Shown here: piece by piece, positions 18,026 through 28,099 of the stretch | Layout: each line of letters begins with the position of its first letter | How positions within the stretch are numbered: position 1 is the first letter of the stretch | Origin: Dictyobacter aurantiacus | GTDB lineage: Bacteria; Chloroflexota; Ktedonobacteria; Ktedonobacterales; Ktedonobacteraceae | Length of the DNA stretch: 64,000 nucleotides | NCBI RefSeq assembly: GCF_003967515.1 | Contig: NZ_BIFQ01000001.1 | Coordinates: 868,001 to 932,000, forward strand | Reading direction: 5' to 3' | Position numbers and translations under genes: made by a program | Notes under the pieces: generated by a model | What the model was told of the DNA's origin: nothing | The model's input: only the letters and a program-made list of their open reading frames with translations | The model's database searches: none

Positions 18026-18381
18026 GTCAATCATTGCATCCGAGAGCACAGCAGAAGTCACAATCACAACGGCAGCTAGAGTTTCAGCAAGAGGAAAAGC
18101 TCTCTGCCTCTGTCAAAACGGAAGAAGAATTAACGAGGCAGATGGAGGATGCATTGGTCAAAGCCCTGATCTTTCTCAGCATAGCCTGGTTTTTTCTGAC
18201 GGTCGGGGTGTTTACAGTCAATCCGGTCGGCCCTGTCGGCATCTTCTCTCTGTGCGTGGGGATTCCCTGCGTGATCATCTGTATTACCCACTTTATCCGT
18301 TATGAGCGGTTCACGGTGAAGATTCTGCGCCAAAGAAAAGATAGAGAGGCCATCGAGGAGCTACAGAAACAGACCCAATAG
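18022..18381 (+). CDS. Two-helix membrane protein ending the cyd operon
   Basis: 119 residues: a hydrophilic Gln/Glu-rich N-terminal half with coiled-coil character, then a helix (ALIFLSIAWFFLTVGVFTVN), a short loop with two Gly-Pro-Val units, a second helix (GIFSLCVGIPCVIICITHFI) and a charged tail. It overlaps the preceding gene by four bases, so translation is probably coupled. No family recognised; likely another lineage-specific partner of cytochrome bd. Confidence 0.6.
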   Translation: MSQSLHPRAQQKSQSQRQLEFQQEEKLSASVKTEEELTRQMEDALVKALIFLSIAWFFLTVGVFTVNPVGPVGIFSLCVGIPCVIICITHFIRYERFTVKILRQRKDREAIEELQKQTQ

Positions 18382-18538
18382 GTTCGGACCTTGCGCCCGA
18401 TTTAATCTCTATGAACGATGATGCACGTATTTAAGAATGGATGATATAGGGATGATGCGGTAGACACTACGTATATGAGAAACGCGAGATACCGCCTTTC
18501 CCTCTATCCCCAATGCCAGCCAGTTCCTTGTCCGGCAC

Positions 18539-20320
18539 CTACCAGCGTTCTGTCTGCAGGACCTGCTGTTGTTGCGTCCAGAGATGCCAGTATAAACCCT
18601 CGATCTGCAAGAGCTCATGGTGCAAACCTCGTTCGATGATCCTCCCGGCCCGCATTACCAGGATTTCGTCCGCGTACTCAAGCCCAACCAGCCGGTGCGT
18701 AATGATGATGGTTGTGCGTCCACGCATAAATGTACGCAGCGCCTCAAGAATGCTTTGCTCGCTAACGGTATCCAGGTGCGCGGTGGCCTCGTCCAGAATC
18801 AGCACGGGCGCGTCTTTGAGGATGACGCGAGCAATGGTCAGGCGTTGGCGCTCCCCTCCGCTTAATTTAACCCCTTGCTCTCCAATGCGTGTCTCGTAGC
18901 CGTCGGGGAGTTCCTGGATAAAGTCATGCAGCATAGCCTGTCGCGCCGCGTGTTCAATCTGCTCCTGTGTGGCATCGGGACAGCCGAGCAATAGATTCTC
19001 ACGAATAGTGCCATTAAAGAGATGAGGATGCTGCTCGACTACCCCTATATAGCGGTGAATATCTTGCTGCTGAAACTCATGCAATTCATGTCCACCCAAC
19101 CTGATCGATCCTCGCTCGTACTCCCAGAAACGGACCAACAGGTTCGCCAGCGTCGATTTCCCGGCGCCACTGGGCCCGACAATGGCGAGACAATGTCCCT
19201 GTTCAACCTGGAAATCAAGATCCTTGATGACGTCTGCCTCCTGCGCTTGATAGCGAAAAGAAAGGTGCCTCACCTGTATATCGTAGTGATCTAAGGTGGG
19301 AGCAGGAGCCTCGGGATCTCTTACGGGGGGCGGTTCATCAACGACCATGAAGAGCCTTCGGGCTGCGGCGAGGCTATTGCCGAGTTGCTGGGCGGCATTG
19401 GCTAATGGACGGATGGCTTCGAAGCTGCTCAATGCGGCCAGGATGATCAGGGCAAGGTAGATACCATTCAACTGCCCCGTACGAACGAGCGGAATGGCCA
19501 CGATAAGCATAGCCCAGGCACACCCGTCAGACAGCATGATATCCAGGCCCTCACGCAGTCCATCGATAGCCGCCTGCAGCGCCTGATAGCGAATAAGCTG
19601 GCGGTTAAGCTGCAACGTTCTCTGCAGTTGTTCGTGTTGACGGTCAAAGATAAGCAGATCCGCCACACCCTGAATACTATCCACCAGGGAGGTATTTAAG
19701 GCCGCGCGCGCCATGATCAAGCGCTGCCCTAACTTGCGGCTCATCCAGTACAACGCCATGGGGATGATAAGTCCTCCTAGCAACATAAAAGCGAGCAGCA
19801 CAAGAGCAAAGCGCACATTGTAGGCGCCCAGGATAAAATACATGCCCGCGCCGATGATCAGCGCAATGACTGGCGGTGAAATGACGCGCACATAGAACTC
19901 CTGTAGCATCTCGACATCAGCAACCAGCCGGCTTAACAGATCACCACTGGTATAGTTCGTGGTGCTCAACGAACCTTCAGTGGACAAAAGACGTGCAGGA
20001 ACCAGGGGTTCAAGCGCCCGATAGAACCAGACACGAAACCGTGCCAGCAAGCGAAAGGTGAGGTCATGCGAGATCAGGCGTTCAATGTAACGCACAACGC
20101 CACGCACAACGCCAAAGATACGCACGCCGAGCATGGTAACCGCCAGCGCGCTGAGTGAGGGATGCTGGGCTGCCACAGAGATGAGATAGGCGGAAAGTGT
20201 CATCAGGCCGATGCCGCAGATGATGGTAGCCAGCCCTGCGCAGATCGCCAGCAGCATCCAACCGGATAGCGGCTTGACCTGTCGCAGTAAACGTCCTAAG
20301 ATAGCGAGTGAAGCACTCAT
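18539..20320 (-). CDS. cydC: Heterodimeric ABC exporter subunit, CydC-type
   Basis: 593 residues: six membrane helices in the first 320 residues (TLSAYLISVAAQHPSLSAL and VRIFGVVRGVVRYIERL are typical of CydC), then an ATPase with Walker A GPSGAGKST, signature LSGGERQR and Walker B VLILDEAT. CydDC exports glutathione/cysteine and is needed to assemble cytochrome bd. Its start overlaps the stop of the upstream cydD by four bases. It runs convergent to the cydAB operon, 157 bases apart. Gram-positive-type relatives may move other thiols or heme. Confidence 0.9.
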   Translation of the reverse strand: MSASLAILGRLLRQVKPLSGWMLLAICAGLATIICGIGLMTLSAYLISVAAQHPSLSALAVTMLGVRIFGVVRGVVRYIERLISHDLTFRLLARFRVWFYRALEPLVPARLLSTEGSLSTTNYTSGDLLSRLVADVEMLQEFYVRVISPPVIALIIGAGMYFILGAYNVRFALVLLAFMLLGGLIIPMALYWMSRKLGQRLIMARAALNTSLVDSIQGVADLLIFDRQHEQLQRTLQLNRQLIRYQALQAAIDGLREGLDIMLSDGCAWAMLIVAIPLVRTGQLNGIYLALIILAALSSFEAIRPLANAAQQLGNSLAAARRLFMVVDEPPPVRDPEAPAPTLDHYDIQVRHLSFRYQAQEADVIKDLDFQVEQGHCLAIVGPSGAGKSTLANLLVRFWEYERGSIRLGGHELHEFQQQDIHRYIGVVEQHPHLFNGTIRENLLLGCPDATQEQIEHAARQAMLHDFIQELPDGYETRIGEQGVKLSGGERQRLTIARVILKDAPVLILDEATAHLDTVSEQSILEALRTFMRGRTTIIITHRLVGLEYADEILVMRAGRIIERGLHHELLQIEGLYWHLWTQQQQVLQTERW

Positions 20321-22086
20321 CCTTCACGATCCATCCTTTCCGTTGTCTGATAGCTCATCAACAACTGCTGATACATCTTTGATTCCTGCAACAACGTACG
20401 GTGGTTGCCTCGGGCCGCCAGCCGCCCCTTATCAAGCACAATGATCTGGTCGGCATCGAGCACCGTACGCAGACGATGGGCGATCACCAGTATCGTGCGC
20501 CCCTGCTGAAGATGGATTATAGCGTCGAGGATCTGGGTCTCATTCTCGGCATCCAGATATGAGGTCACCTCGTCCAGGATAACGAGCGGTGCCTGCTTTA
20601 AAAACGCGCGGGCCAGGCTGATACGCTGCGCCTCCCCTCCGCTGAGCCGGGCACCACGCTCCCCAATAATGGTCTGATAGCCCTGCGGCAGATGGCGAAT
20701 GAACTCATCCGCATGGGCGGAGCGAGCCGCCTCAACGACCTGTTCCATCGTTGCACTGGCACACCCGAGGCGGATATTTTGTTCGATCGTCGCGTTAAAA
20801 AGGTAGGGATGCTGAGGAACCCAGGCCACCTGCTCGCGCCAGGTAGCGCGCTCAATATCTTGCAACGGCTGATCTCCCACCAGGATACTTCCCTCATCAA
20901 CATCGATGAAGCGTAATAATATCTGTACGAGTGTGCTTTTACCAGCGCCGCTGGGTCCTATGAGCGCGATCTTCAGTCCCGCATCGATCTGAAACGACAC
21001 GTCATGGAGCGCGTGACGCTGACCATCATAGCTATAGCTGATGTTCTCCAGCCGAATGGTGTCCCATGTAAACGGAGTCGGCTCCATCGTCTCTTTGGAG
21101 CCATGCTCTATAACAAGAGACGTATCTATAGGGGCCGGCGTCTCCAGTATTTCGATGATGCGCTGAACCGCTACCGAGCCAGTCATCCCGGCATGGTACT
21201 TCGTTGCCAGCAACCGTAAGGGTTGGAAAAACTCGGGTGCCAGCAGGAGCACAAAGAGCGCCGTAAAAAAGGACATATTGCCGATGAGAAGCCGCAATCC
21301 GACCTCGACCGCAACAATAGCAGTACTGATGGTGGCGCATTCTTCGAGCACAAAGGACGAAAAAAAAGCGATGCGTAACGTACGCATCGTGGTCTGGCGA
21401 AAATCGTCACTGACCCTCTGTACCTCAGATGCCTGCTCCTCACTACGCCCCAGCAGTTTCAAGGTGGTCAGACCCTGCACCGCATCAAGGAAAGCAGCGC
21501 TCATCACACTCAAGGCGCTCCAGTGCTTCTTTGTCTCGGCACCTGCCATCATGCCAGCCATCGCCATTAGAAAGAGCAGAATGGGAGTCATGATCAGCAG
21601 GATAATGCCAGAGGGAAGATCCGTCCTGAGAACCACAAAAAATATGACCACGGGAATGATACAGGACAGGAAAGCCTGAGGCAGGTACTGACTGAAATAG
21701 GGGTCCAGCGCTTCCACTCCCTCAACGATGGTGTTAATCAATTCACCGCTGCGCTCTCCCCGCGTATAGGCTGGCCCCGCCGAGAAGATATGGGTAAGCA
21801 GTCTGGCGCGCATATTGATTTTAAGGCGCCCCGCCAGCCGATTGGCCAGCCATGTATTCCCCCAGGTAAGCAACGCACGAATCAAAATAATCGTTAGCAG
21901 CAACAGCAACGGGGGCCAGACCTGCTGCATGTGCCGGGCATCCAAAAAGACTCCACTCACAACATAACTGAGATTATAATCCTGCCAGATAATCAGGCTA
22001 CCGGCAACAGAACCAATCACAATGATGATCGCCAGATAGTATTTCGCCTCCGGTATTTGACGTAATAGCTTCTTGAACATTTTCAT
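20317..22086 (-). CDS. cydD: Heterodimeric ABC exporter subunit, CydD-type
   Basis: 589 residues with six membrane helices (opening YLAIIIVIGSVAGSLIIWQDYNLSYVVSGVF is typical of CydD) and a C-terminal ATPase: Walker A GPSGAGKST near residue 380, signature LSGGEAQR, Walker B VILDEVT. It pairs with the next gene, translationally coupled through ATGA. Together with the nearby cydAB it forms a complete bd oxidase plus assembly set, although on opposite strands, so the two units must be regulated separately. Confidence 0.9.
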   Translation of the reverse strand: MKMFKKLLRQIPEAKYYLAIIIVIGSVAGSLIIWQDYNLSYVVSGVFLDARHMQQVWPPLLLLLTIILIRALLTWGNTWLANRLAGRLKINMRARLLTHIFSAGPAYTRGERSGELINTIVEGVEALDPYFSQYLPQAFLSCIIPVVIFFVVLRTDLPSGIILLIMTPILLFLMAMAGMMAGAETKKHWSALSVMSAAFLDAVQGLTTLKLLGRSEEQASEVQRVSDDFRQTTMRTLRIAFFSSFVLEECATISTAIVAVEVGLRLLIGNMSFFTALFVLLLAPEFFQPLRLLATKYHAGMTGSVAVQRIIEILETPAPIDTSLVIEHGSKETMEPTPFTWDTIRLENISYSYDGQRHALHDVSFQIDAGLKIALIGPSGAGKSTLVQILLRFIDVDEGSILVGDQPLQDIERATWREQVAWVPQHPYLFNATIEQNIRLGCASATMEQVVEAARSAHADEFIRHLPQGYQTIIGERGARLSGGEAQRISLARAFLKQAPLVILDEVTSYLDAENETQILDAIIHLQQGRTILVIAHRLRTVLDADQIIVLDKGRLAARGNHRTLLQESKMYQQLLMSYQTTERMDREG

Positions 22087-22310
22087 ATCAGCATGCCTGT
22101 CTCTCCTTCTCCCTGCGTCCTCCAGGCCTCAAATATATAGCCAGAACTGCGCTTGCCAGGAGCCATACGTGACTTGCCGCCCACATTCATGAATAACATA
22201 TCTTTCCTGCCCCCTCATGTATTCATCTGTATCACGAGCAAGCTCGGACAAAAGGTAACAATGTTTACTGCTATCTCTATAGGGACCGTCTTCAAAAAAA
22301 GCCAGGAATA

Positions 22311-22706
22311 GGCTTCCTTCTCTTAGCGGTCCTGCTCATCTATATCGTGGCGTTCGCGATTAGCCTGGGACCGGTGTACTGGGTTATGAGCTCCGAGATT
22401 TTCCCCAATCGCTTACGAGGGACTGCGACGAGCTTCTGTACATCCGCTAACTGGGCCGCCAATCTTTTGATCAGTGTCACCTTTCTGTCGCTGGTCGGCT
22501 TCATCGGGCAGGCATTCACCTTATGGTTGTATGCCGTCTTCGCCATTATCACCTTTCTCTTCTGCTGGTTCCTGGCTCCCGAAACCAAAGGGAAACGCCT
22601 GGAACAGATTGATGACTACAGGAAAAATGGTCGCAAGTGGCCTGAGGAAGACCAGCAGGGAAAGCCATCACAAAAGCACGGCAATAGTAAGCATAGCGCA
22701 GCATAA
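22311..22706 (+). pseudogene. MFS sugar/H+ symporter, C-terminal fragment
   Basis: About 130 codons hold the last two or three helices of a sugar-porter-type MFS transporter. Signature: GPVYWVMSSEIFPNRLRGTATSFCTSANWAANLL, then FAIITFLFCWFLAPETKGKRLEQID, the classic PETKG end of XylE/GalP-type proteins. Full proteins are about 450-480 residues; everything upstream is missing and the frame has no ribosome site. It lies next to another remnant (22712), so this is a decayed patch. Confidence 0.8.
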
Positions 22707-22711
22707 TATCA

Positions 22712-22814
22712 TACTGGTTTATGATGCAGGTTGGCATGATAATTGGTTTTGGCACCAGCTATCCATCCAATGAATTGGTAGTTGATCAAAACAGGTATCA
22801 AGGAGGCCATGTAA
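22712..22814 (+). pseudogene. DUF4396-like C-terminal tail, copy 1
   Basis: The end of a DUF4396-type membrane protein: YWFMMQVGMIIGFGTSYP, then after a one-base insertion MNW, a TAG at 22779-22781, and LIKTGIKEAM followed by TAA. Almost the same 100 bases occur at 39645-39743, including the TAG. Nothing of the first part of the protein remains here. Confidence 0.6.
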
Positions 22815-22832
22815 GCGGAGAAAACACACCAG

Positions 22833-22888
22833 GCAAAGAGAGAGCCGGGCCAGTCGTTGAATACTTCTGGCCCGGCTCTCTCTTTTGC
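22833..22888. terminator. Strong terminator of the formate dehydrogenase operon
   Basis: 21-bp stem (22833-22853 with 22867-22888, GC-rich centre CCGGGCCAG) flanked by A- and T-rich ends, so it can act in both directions. It follows the last fdh gene on the minus strand by 22 bases. Confidence 0.75.
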
Positions 22889-22910
22889 AACTGCGAACGT
22901 TTAGAACAAT

Positions 22911-24014
22911 CTATTTGTGTCCCTCATGCCATTCAGTTGTATTGTATTCGTGTGTATCAGCCGTAGAGTCGGCGGATTTCCGGCCGGCGCGCACCCACTC
23001 CATACGTAAGATGAAGCCACCAATCAGCACCAGCAGGGATGATGCGATGGTCAGGGAACGAGAGTCGGTCTTCCTGGCCAGCCGTTTCCCGATGTTCAGG
23101 CTCAAAGGCAGGGCCATGCCAGCCCCGACCGAACCAACGGTAAAGAGCAGCGAGTTCTTGCCTTTGAAGAGCGGCTTCCCAAGCGATCCCAGCATAGGCA
23201 CAAGAGAAGCGATCAGGCCAAGTTCACTCGCCGTGGTAATTAATTCGGCCCGCTCTAAGCGCTCAACCGTATCGTGTTTGGGACGACCAAATGAGAGGAT
23301 CAGCGACAAAGCAGCCAGCGCGGTCGAAAGGCCCGAGGTCACAAACAGCGGACCCAGCACGCGCCTGGCCCTGGCCCAGATCGGTACCGCTGTCGAGGAG
23401 AGCAGTACACCCGTGTAGGAGCCGACGAACAATCCCAGCATCGATCCTACAAATTCGAGCAGCTTCACCGGAATCAACTTGTTCGCCAACCAGGCCAGAG
23501 GCTTACACCAGTTAAGCAGACCATCACTGGCCGCCTGGTGAACGGTCACCAATCCATTGCACAGACCAAAGGTTGTGATGCCCCATGTTCCCAGCGACAT
23601 CACCGAGCGCAGCTTAAAGACGCGCAGCATATGCAAGAACCGTTCGGGCCGGCCCAGATCCTTAATCAAGAGCACCGGGCTGATCAGGATCGCCACAAAC
23701 GAGAGGTAGCGTCCCGCCCGCACCAGCGGAACGTCGCGCTCGGCGCCAAAGAAGTGCGCAATGGACGATATCAGGAAGGCGCCACCGCTCAATCCTCCTA
23801 AAAAGAAGTAGAGCATAATCTCCCACGTCCAGTGCGCTTTCTTGAGCAGAGGAATGTTATAGTACGTGTTCGCCGGGCCCTTCCACTCGATGCGCGAGTC
23901 GACAAGTGGAGTGCTCGTCTTTGACTCATCTAAAGGATCAGGCACCTTGTAGCCGACAACGGCACCGGCACCATTGCGGATATCCTGTGATTGCGCTTCA
24001 TTATACTTATCCAT
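22911..24014 (-). CDS. nrfD: NrfD/PsrC-type membrane subunit of formate dehydrogenase
   Basis: About 367 residues with eight to nine helices and the NrfD-family features: TWEIMLYFFLGGLSGGAFL at residues 63-81, DLGRPERFLHMLRVF, and SYTGVLLSSTAVPIW. Such subunits anchor Fe-S and molybdopterin partners in the membrane and exchange electrons with the quinone pool. Here it replaces the cytochrome b subunit (FdnI) of enteric formate dehydrogenase-N. It is the last gene of a three-gene unit; its start lies a few bases after the upstream ferredoxin subunit, with AAGAGG before the ATG. A strong terminator follows. Confidence 0.85.
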   Translation of the reverse strand: MDKYNEAQSQDIRNGAGAVVGYKVPDPLDESKTSTPLVDSRIEWKGPANTYYNIPLLKKAHWTWEIMLYFFLGGLSGGAFLISSIAHFFGAERDVPLVRAGRYLSFVAILISPVLLIKDLGRPERFLHMLRVFKLRSVMSLGTWGITTFGLCNGLVTVHQAASDGLLNWCKPLAWLANKLIPVKLLEFVGSMLGLFVGSYTGVLLSSTAVPIWARARRVLGPLFVTSGLSTALAALSLILSFGRPKHDTVERLERAELITTASELGLIASLVPMLGSLGKPLFKGKNSLLFTVGSVGAGMALPLSLNIGKRLARKTDSRSLTIASSLLVLIGGFILRMEWVRAGRKSADSTADTHEYNTTEWHEGHK

Positions 24015-24020
24015 CAACCA

Positions 24021-24797
24021 TTACCTCTTTCGTGGCCATAACGACACCACGGTCGTCAGCGTCACAAAACTGGCCATCACCAGACTGGCAAGGAAACCGG
24101 TGGCGATATTATCCTGCGGCAACTTTGGCTTCTCCGGCAGATTGTAGGCAGAGGGCCGATCGGTCAGCAGGAAGAACGCGTTGAGATCTCCCACCGACGT
24201 ATCCTCATCCACGCCATAAAGGTAGGCGCTCTCTTCGCCACGCTCATGCAGTTCCTGCACGCGCCCCTTCGCCCTGGTACGCAACTCGTCGACATCGCCA
24301 AAGGTAATCGAATCGGTCGGGCACGCCTTGGCACAGGCTGGCTCGATACCGATCTTCTGTCGATCATAACAGAGCGTACATTTGAAGGCGCGCCCATCAT
24401 CCATCTTCTGATCGATGACCCCAAAGGGACAGGACGGCACACAATAGCCACAGCCATTGCAGATGTCCGGCTGCACATAGATATCCCCGAACTCGTTGCG
24501 AATAATCGCGCCGGTCGGGCACGCCTCCATACAGCCGGGATTGGCACAATGCTTACACACATCGCTCATCATCAACCAGTCGGTCATCTTGCCGCTCTTG
24601 TCCTGCTGGACATGTGGCTTCTCGACGAATGCCACATGCCTCCAGGTCGTCGGCCCGAGCATTTTGGTATTATCGTAGCTGTTACCGGTCCAGTTATAGC
24701 CATCGGCAGGAAGTTGATTCCACTGCTTACAGGCAACCTCACATGCCTTACACCCGATACACAGCGTTGTATCGGTAAAAAAGCCCATATGGCCCAT
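24021..24797 (-). CDS. fdhB: Formate dehydrogenase iron-sulfur subunit (four 4Fe-4S clusters) with C-terminal membrane helix
   Basis: 258 residues. Four Cys clusters are visible: CIGCKACEVAC near residue 13, CKHCANPGCMEACP, CNGCGYCVPSCP and CTLCYD...CAKACP. This is the FdnH/DMSO-reductase beta-subunit plan. A C-terminal hydrophobic helix (IATGFLASLVMASFVTLTTVVSLW) anchors it beside the NrfD subunit. It carries electrons from the molybdopterin/tungstopterin subunit to the membrane. The start is 20 bases after fdhA; GGAGG-type site present. The N-terminus has no export signal. Confidence 0.92.
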   Translation of the reverse strand: MGHMGFFTDTTLCIGCKACEVACKQWNQLPADGYNWTGNSYDNTKMLGPTTWRHVAFVEKPHVQQDKSGKMTDWLMMSDVCKHCANPGCMEACPTGAIIRNEFGDIYVQPDICNGCGYCVPSCPFGVIDQKMDDGRAFKCTLCYDRQKIGIEPACAKACPTDSITFGDVDELRTRAKGRVQELHERGEESAYLYGVDEDTSVGDLNAFFLLTDRPSAYNLPEKPKLPQDNIATGFLASLVMASFVTLTTVVSLWPRKR

Positions 24798-24817
24798 GTG
24801 GCCTCCTTTCTTCCTGC

Positions 24818-27800
24818 TTACTGCTGTTTTTGCTCTTGTTCTGGAGCACGATAGATCGGATCGGTATGGCGGGAAAGATCACTGCCGGCTGTTGGATACA
24901 GATTCGAGTGATGGCGGCGTCCGGCCCGGATATTGCAGGCGAACGATTTAGCCTCGTGCATACTGACATTACGATCAGCAACCAGTAAAGCCAGATCATT
25001 GACAATATCCCCTTTCACCACACCTTGATAGCCCCATTGAAAAGGGATACCGACCTGGTGCACAGTTCGCTTGCCCATACGCAGCGGTCGCATGCGATCA
25101 GTTACCAGTGCCCGGGCCTCAATCTCAGCGCGAGCAGTCCAGATGACGATCCAGTCGCCATTCTTTACTCCGTGCTCCTCCGCCAGTTCGGGACTGATCT
25201 CAGCGAAGAGCGATGGTTGCAGCTCGCTCAACCAGGGGATCCAGCGCGTCATGGCGCCACCAACGTGATGCTCGGTAACACGATACGTTGTAATCGCATA
25301 CGGATAATCAGGATTCGCATTACCCGAGATGCGGTTATCGGGGCGCGGCCACATCTTGACGACAGGATTGTGCGAACGCTTGGGATAGAGCAGATTCGTC
25401 ACAGGTGAATCGATCGGCTCGTAGTGCGTCGGAAGGGGACCATCGGCGATGCCGCGCGCGACATAGAGCCAGCCACACCCATCCGCCTGCATGATAAAGG
25501 GCTGAGCGCCCGAAAGAGCATCCATTCCCATTCCCTTGGGGTCGGCAGGCTTGTCGGGAGACTTGGTTTCAGGGAAATCCGGTACGTCATAGCCGACCCA
25601 GCGTCCCTTTGAACCATTTCCGTTATCATGCTCGGCATCCCACCACACGTACTTCTTGCGTTCTGACCAGGGCTTGCCATCGGGATCGGCGGAAGCGCGA
25701 TTATAGAGGATATGGCGATTCGCCGGCCAGGTAAAGCCCCAGTTGAGACTCACATACTCATCCGCGTTTCTGTTTTTAGAAAGGTTTTTCCCCTCCTCGG
25801 GCGTGATGCCGCCCCAGATCCAGCAACCGCTGGCCGTGCTACCATCCGCCTTTAACGCGGTAAAGCTGCGCACAACCTTGCCATCCGCGACCGTATAGCC
25901 ATTGATCTCCTTGACGATGTCATCAACGACCGGTTCACGGTTGGGTCCCTCTCGTCGATAGGGCCAGGTGAGATCAAGGATCGCACGATCCCGTGGCCTG
26001 GTACTATCTTTGTAAAACTCCTTGACGCGCTCATAGAGTTCGGCGACAAACCAGTTTTCGGAACGCGCATCATCTGGCGGCTCGACCGCCTTTTCGCGAT
26101 ATTGAATCAGTCGCTGTGTATTGGTAAAACTGCCCTCTTTCTCCACGTGACCTGCGGCTGGAATGAAGAAGACCTCTGTGGGGATCGTCTCCGGATCCAT
26201 CCCTTCTTCCTTCCAGAAAGTCGAGCTCTCGATCTCAAACAGATCGCGCACCACCAGCCAGTCGAGCTTGGAGAGCGCCTCGCGGTGGAAACGGCTATTG
26301 GGGCTGCCGACTGCAGGGTTCTCACCCATCAAGAAGAAGCCGCGTACCTTGCCGTCCATCATATTGATAAAGGTTGGAATCTCAGAATGATCTCCGGTAA
26401 TCTTCGGCAGGTAATTATAGGCGAAATCGTTCTCTTTGGTGGCCGCATCGCCATACCAGGCCTTCAGGAAGCTGATAAAGTACTCTGGATAATGGTGCCA
26501 CCAGCCGGTATCCTGAGTGGCATGGTCCAGGTAGGTCTTCAGATCGAGCTCGTTACGACCAGCGTGAGGCATCACAAGATAACCCGGGAGGAGATCATAG
26601 AGGGTTGCAATATCGGTCGAGCCCTGGATATTGGCATGGCCACGCAAGGCCAGCACACCACCACCGGGCCGTCCAATATTACCCAGCAGCAACTGGAGGA
26701 TACTGCCGGCTCGGATCATCTGGACGCCAACCGTATGCTGTGTCCATCCAACCGCATAGACCAGCGAGGTCGTACGTTCACGACCGGAATTCTGCACCAG
26801 CGTATTGGCGATCTCCAGGAATACATTCTGTGGCACGCCGGTAATCTGCTCCACTACCTCTGGCGTATAGCGCGCAAAGTGGCGCTTCAAAATCTGTAGC
26901 ACACAGCGGGGATGCTGCATCGTCTCATCACGTTCAACCTGGCTGGGATGTAAATGGGGCAACATACCTTTGCCCTCCATACCAGAAGGCATCATCTGCT
27001 GCTCATCATGATGCTCTTCAGCAGCACGCCTGGCCTCCTCGGAATTTCCATCCTGTTTAAACTCATCTTTAAGTTCGAACTGCCAGCTCTCGCTATTATA
27101 GATGTCTCTCTCTGAATGTAAGCCCGAGAAAACCCCTTCCAGATCTTCAGTATCCTGAAAATCTTCTTTGACGATCGATGTAGCGTTGGTATATGCCTTA
27201 ACGTACTCCTTAAAGTAGAGCTCGTTTTGCAGCACATAGTTAATGATGCCACCCAGGAAGGCGATATCGGTACCTGTGCGGATTGAAGCGTGAATATCGG
27301 CCATTTGCGAGGTACGGGTAAAGCGGGGGTCAACGTGAATAATCTTCGCGCCCCTCTTTTTGGCGGCCATGGCAAAACGGAAGCCGACCGGATGACATTC
27401 GGCCATATTGCTTCCCTGAATTAGAATACAATCGCTATTTTGAATATCCTGCTGGAACGTATTAGCGGCACCACGGCCAAAGCTTGCGCCGAGACTCGGC
27501 ACTGAGGCGCTGTGTCATATACGGGCCTGGTTCTCGATGCTCACCATACCCCAGGAGTGGAATAGCTTGGTGATCAGATAGTTCTCTTCATTATCAAGGG
27601 TCGCGCCACCCAGCGATCCCATACCCAGCGTGCGATTGATCGGCCGGTTCTCCTCATCAACCTCTTCAAAGGTCGCTTCGCGCGTCTGATACACACGCTC
27701 GGCAATGCGCTGCATCGCCCACTCAAGCGGCTTCTCCTCCCAATCCCGGGCATAGGGTGCGCGGTACTTCACCTTCGTCACACGATTGGGATTATTGATC

Positions 27801-28099
27801 AACCCGAAGCTGGCCGATCCCTTGGGACACAGGGTGCCTCCGCTAATCGGGCTATCGGGATCACCCTCAATATCAATGACCTTATCGTCCTTGACGTAGA
27901 CGCGCTGGCCGCAACCAACAGCACAGTACGGGCAGACGCTGTGGAACATCTTCGCGTCCTCAATACGAGGCTTGAGCTCTTTACTATGCTTACTGATCGG
28001 ATTCGGCACAACCCCGACATGGGACTGCAATGTATCACTGATCTTGCCCTTCGAAAGGCGTTCAGCGAGCCGACCAAAAGTCGTCGCAAATACAGCCAT
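24818..28099 (-). CDS. fdhA: Formate dehydrogenase catalytic subunit, selenocysteine-containing (UGA at 27515-27517)
   Basis: A 1093-residue molybdopterin (Mo or W) oxidoreductase, read through an in-frame TGA at residue 195. The context ENQARI-U-HSASVPSLGASFGRGA matches FdnG/FdhF families, where this position is the catalytic selenocysteine bound to the metal; frame, spacing and homology continue unbroken on both sides. The N-terminus binds a 4Fe-4S cluster (CPYCAVGC at 53-60 and TLCPKGSA). The C-terminal molydopterin dinucleotide domain contains YAITTYRVTEHHVGG. It oxidises formate to CO2. Unlike enteric FdnG I see no twin-arginine signal, so a cytoplasmic-facing enzyme is likely. AAGGA precedes the ATG. 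It is the first gene of fdhA-fdhB-nrfD. Function requires selABCD elsewhere in the genome. Confidence 0.92.
27486..27517 (-). promoter_or_regulatory. Candidate bacterial SECIS hairpin behind the UGA codon
   Basis: Directly after the TGA the transcript reads CACAGCGCC, UCAGUGCCGA, GUC, UCGGCGC. It can fold with a GCCGA/UCGGC apical stem and a GUC loop about 19 bases after UGA, plus an outer GCGCC/GGCGC pairing. This agrees in position and loop G-U with SelB-binding hairpins. The fold is made by eye. Confidence 0.6.

Noticed and set aside
27515..27517. TGA as a nonsense mutation splitting the formate dehydrogenase gene
   Set aside because: The position is exactly the catalytic selenocysteine of the family, no frame change occurs, and a SECIS-like hairpin follows; selenocysteine is the better explanation.
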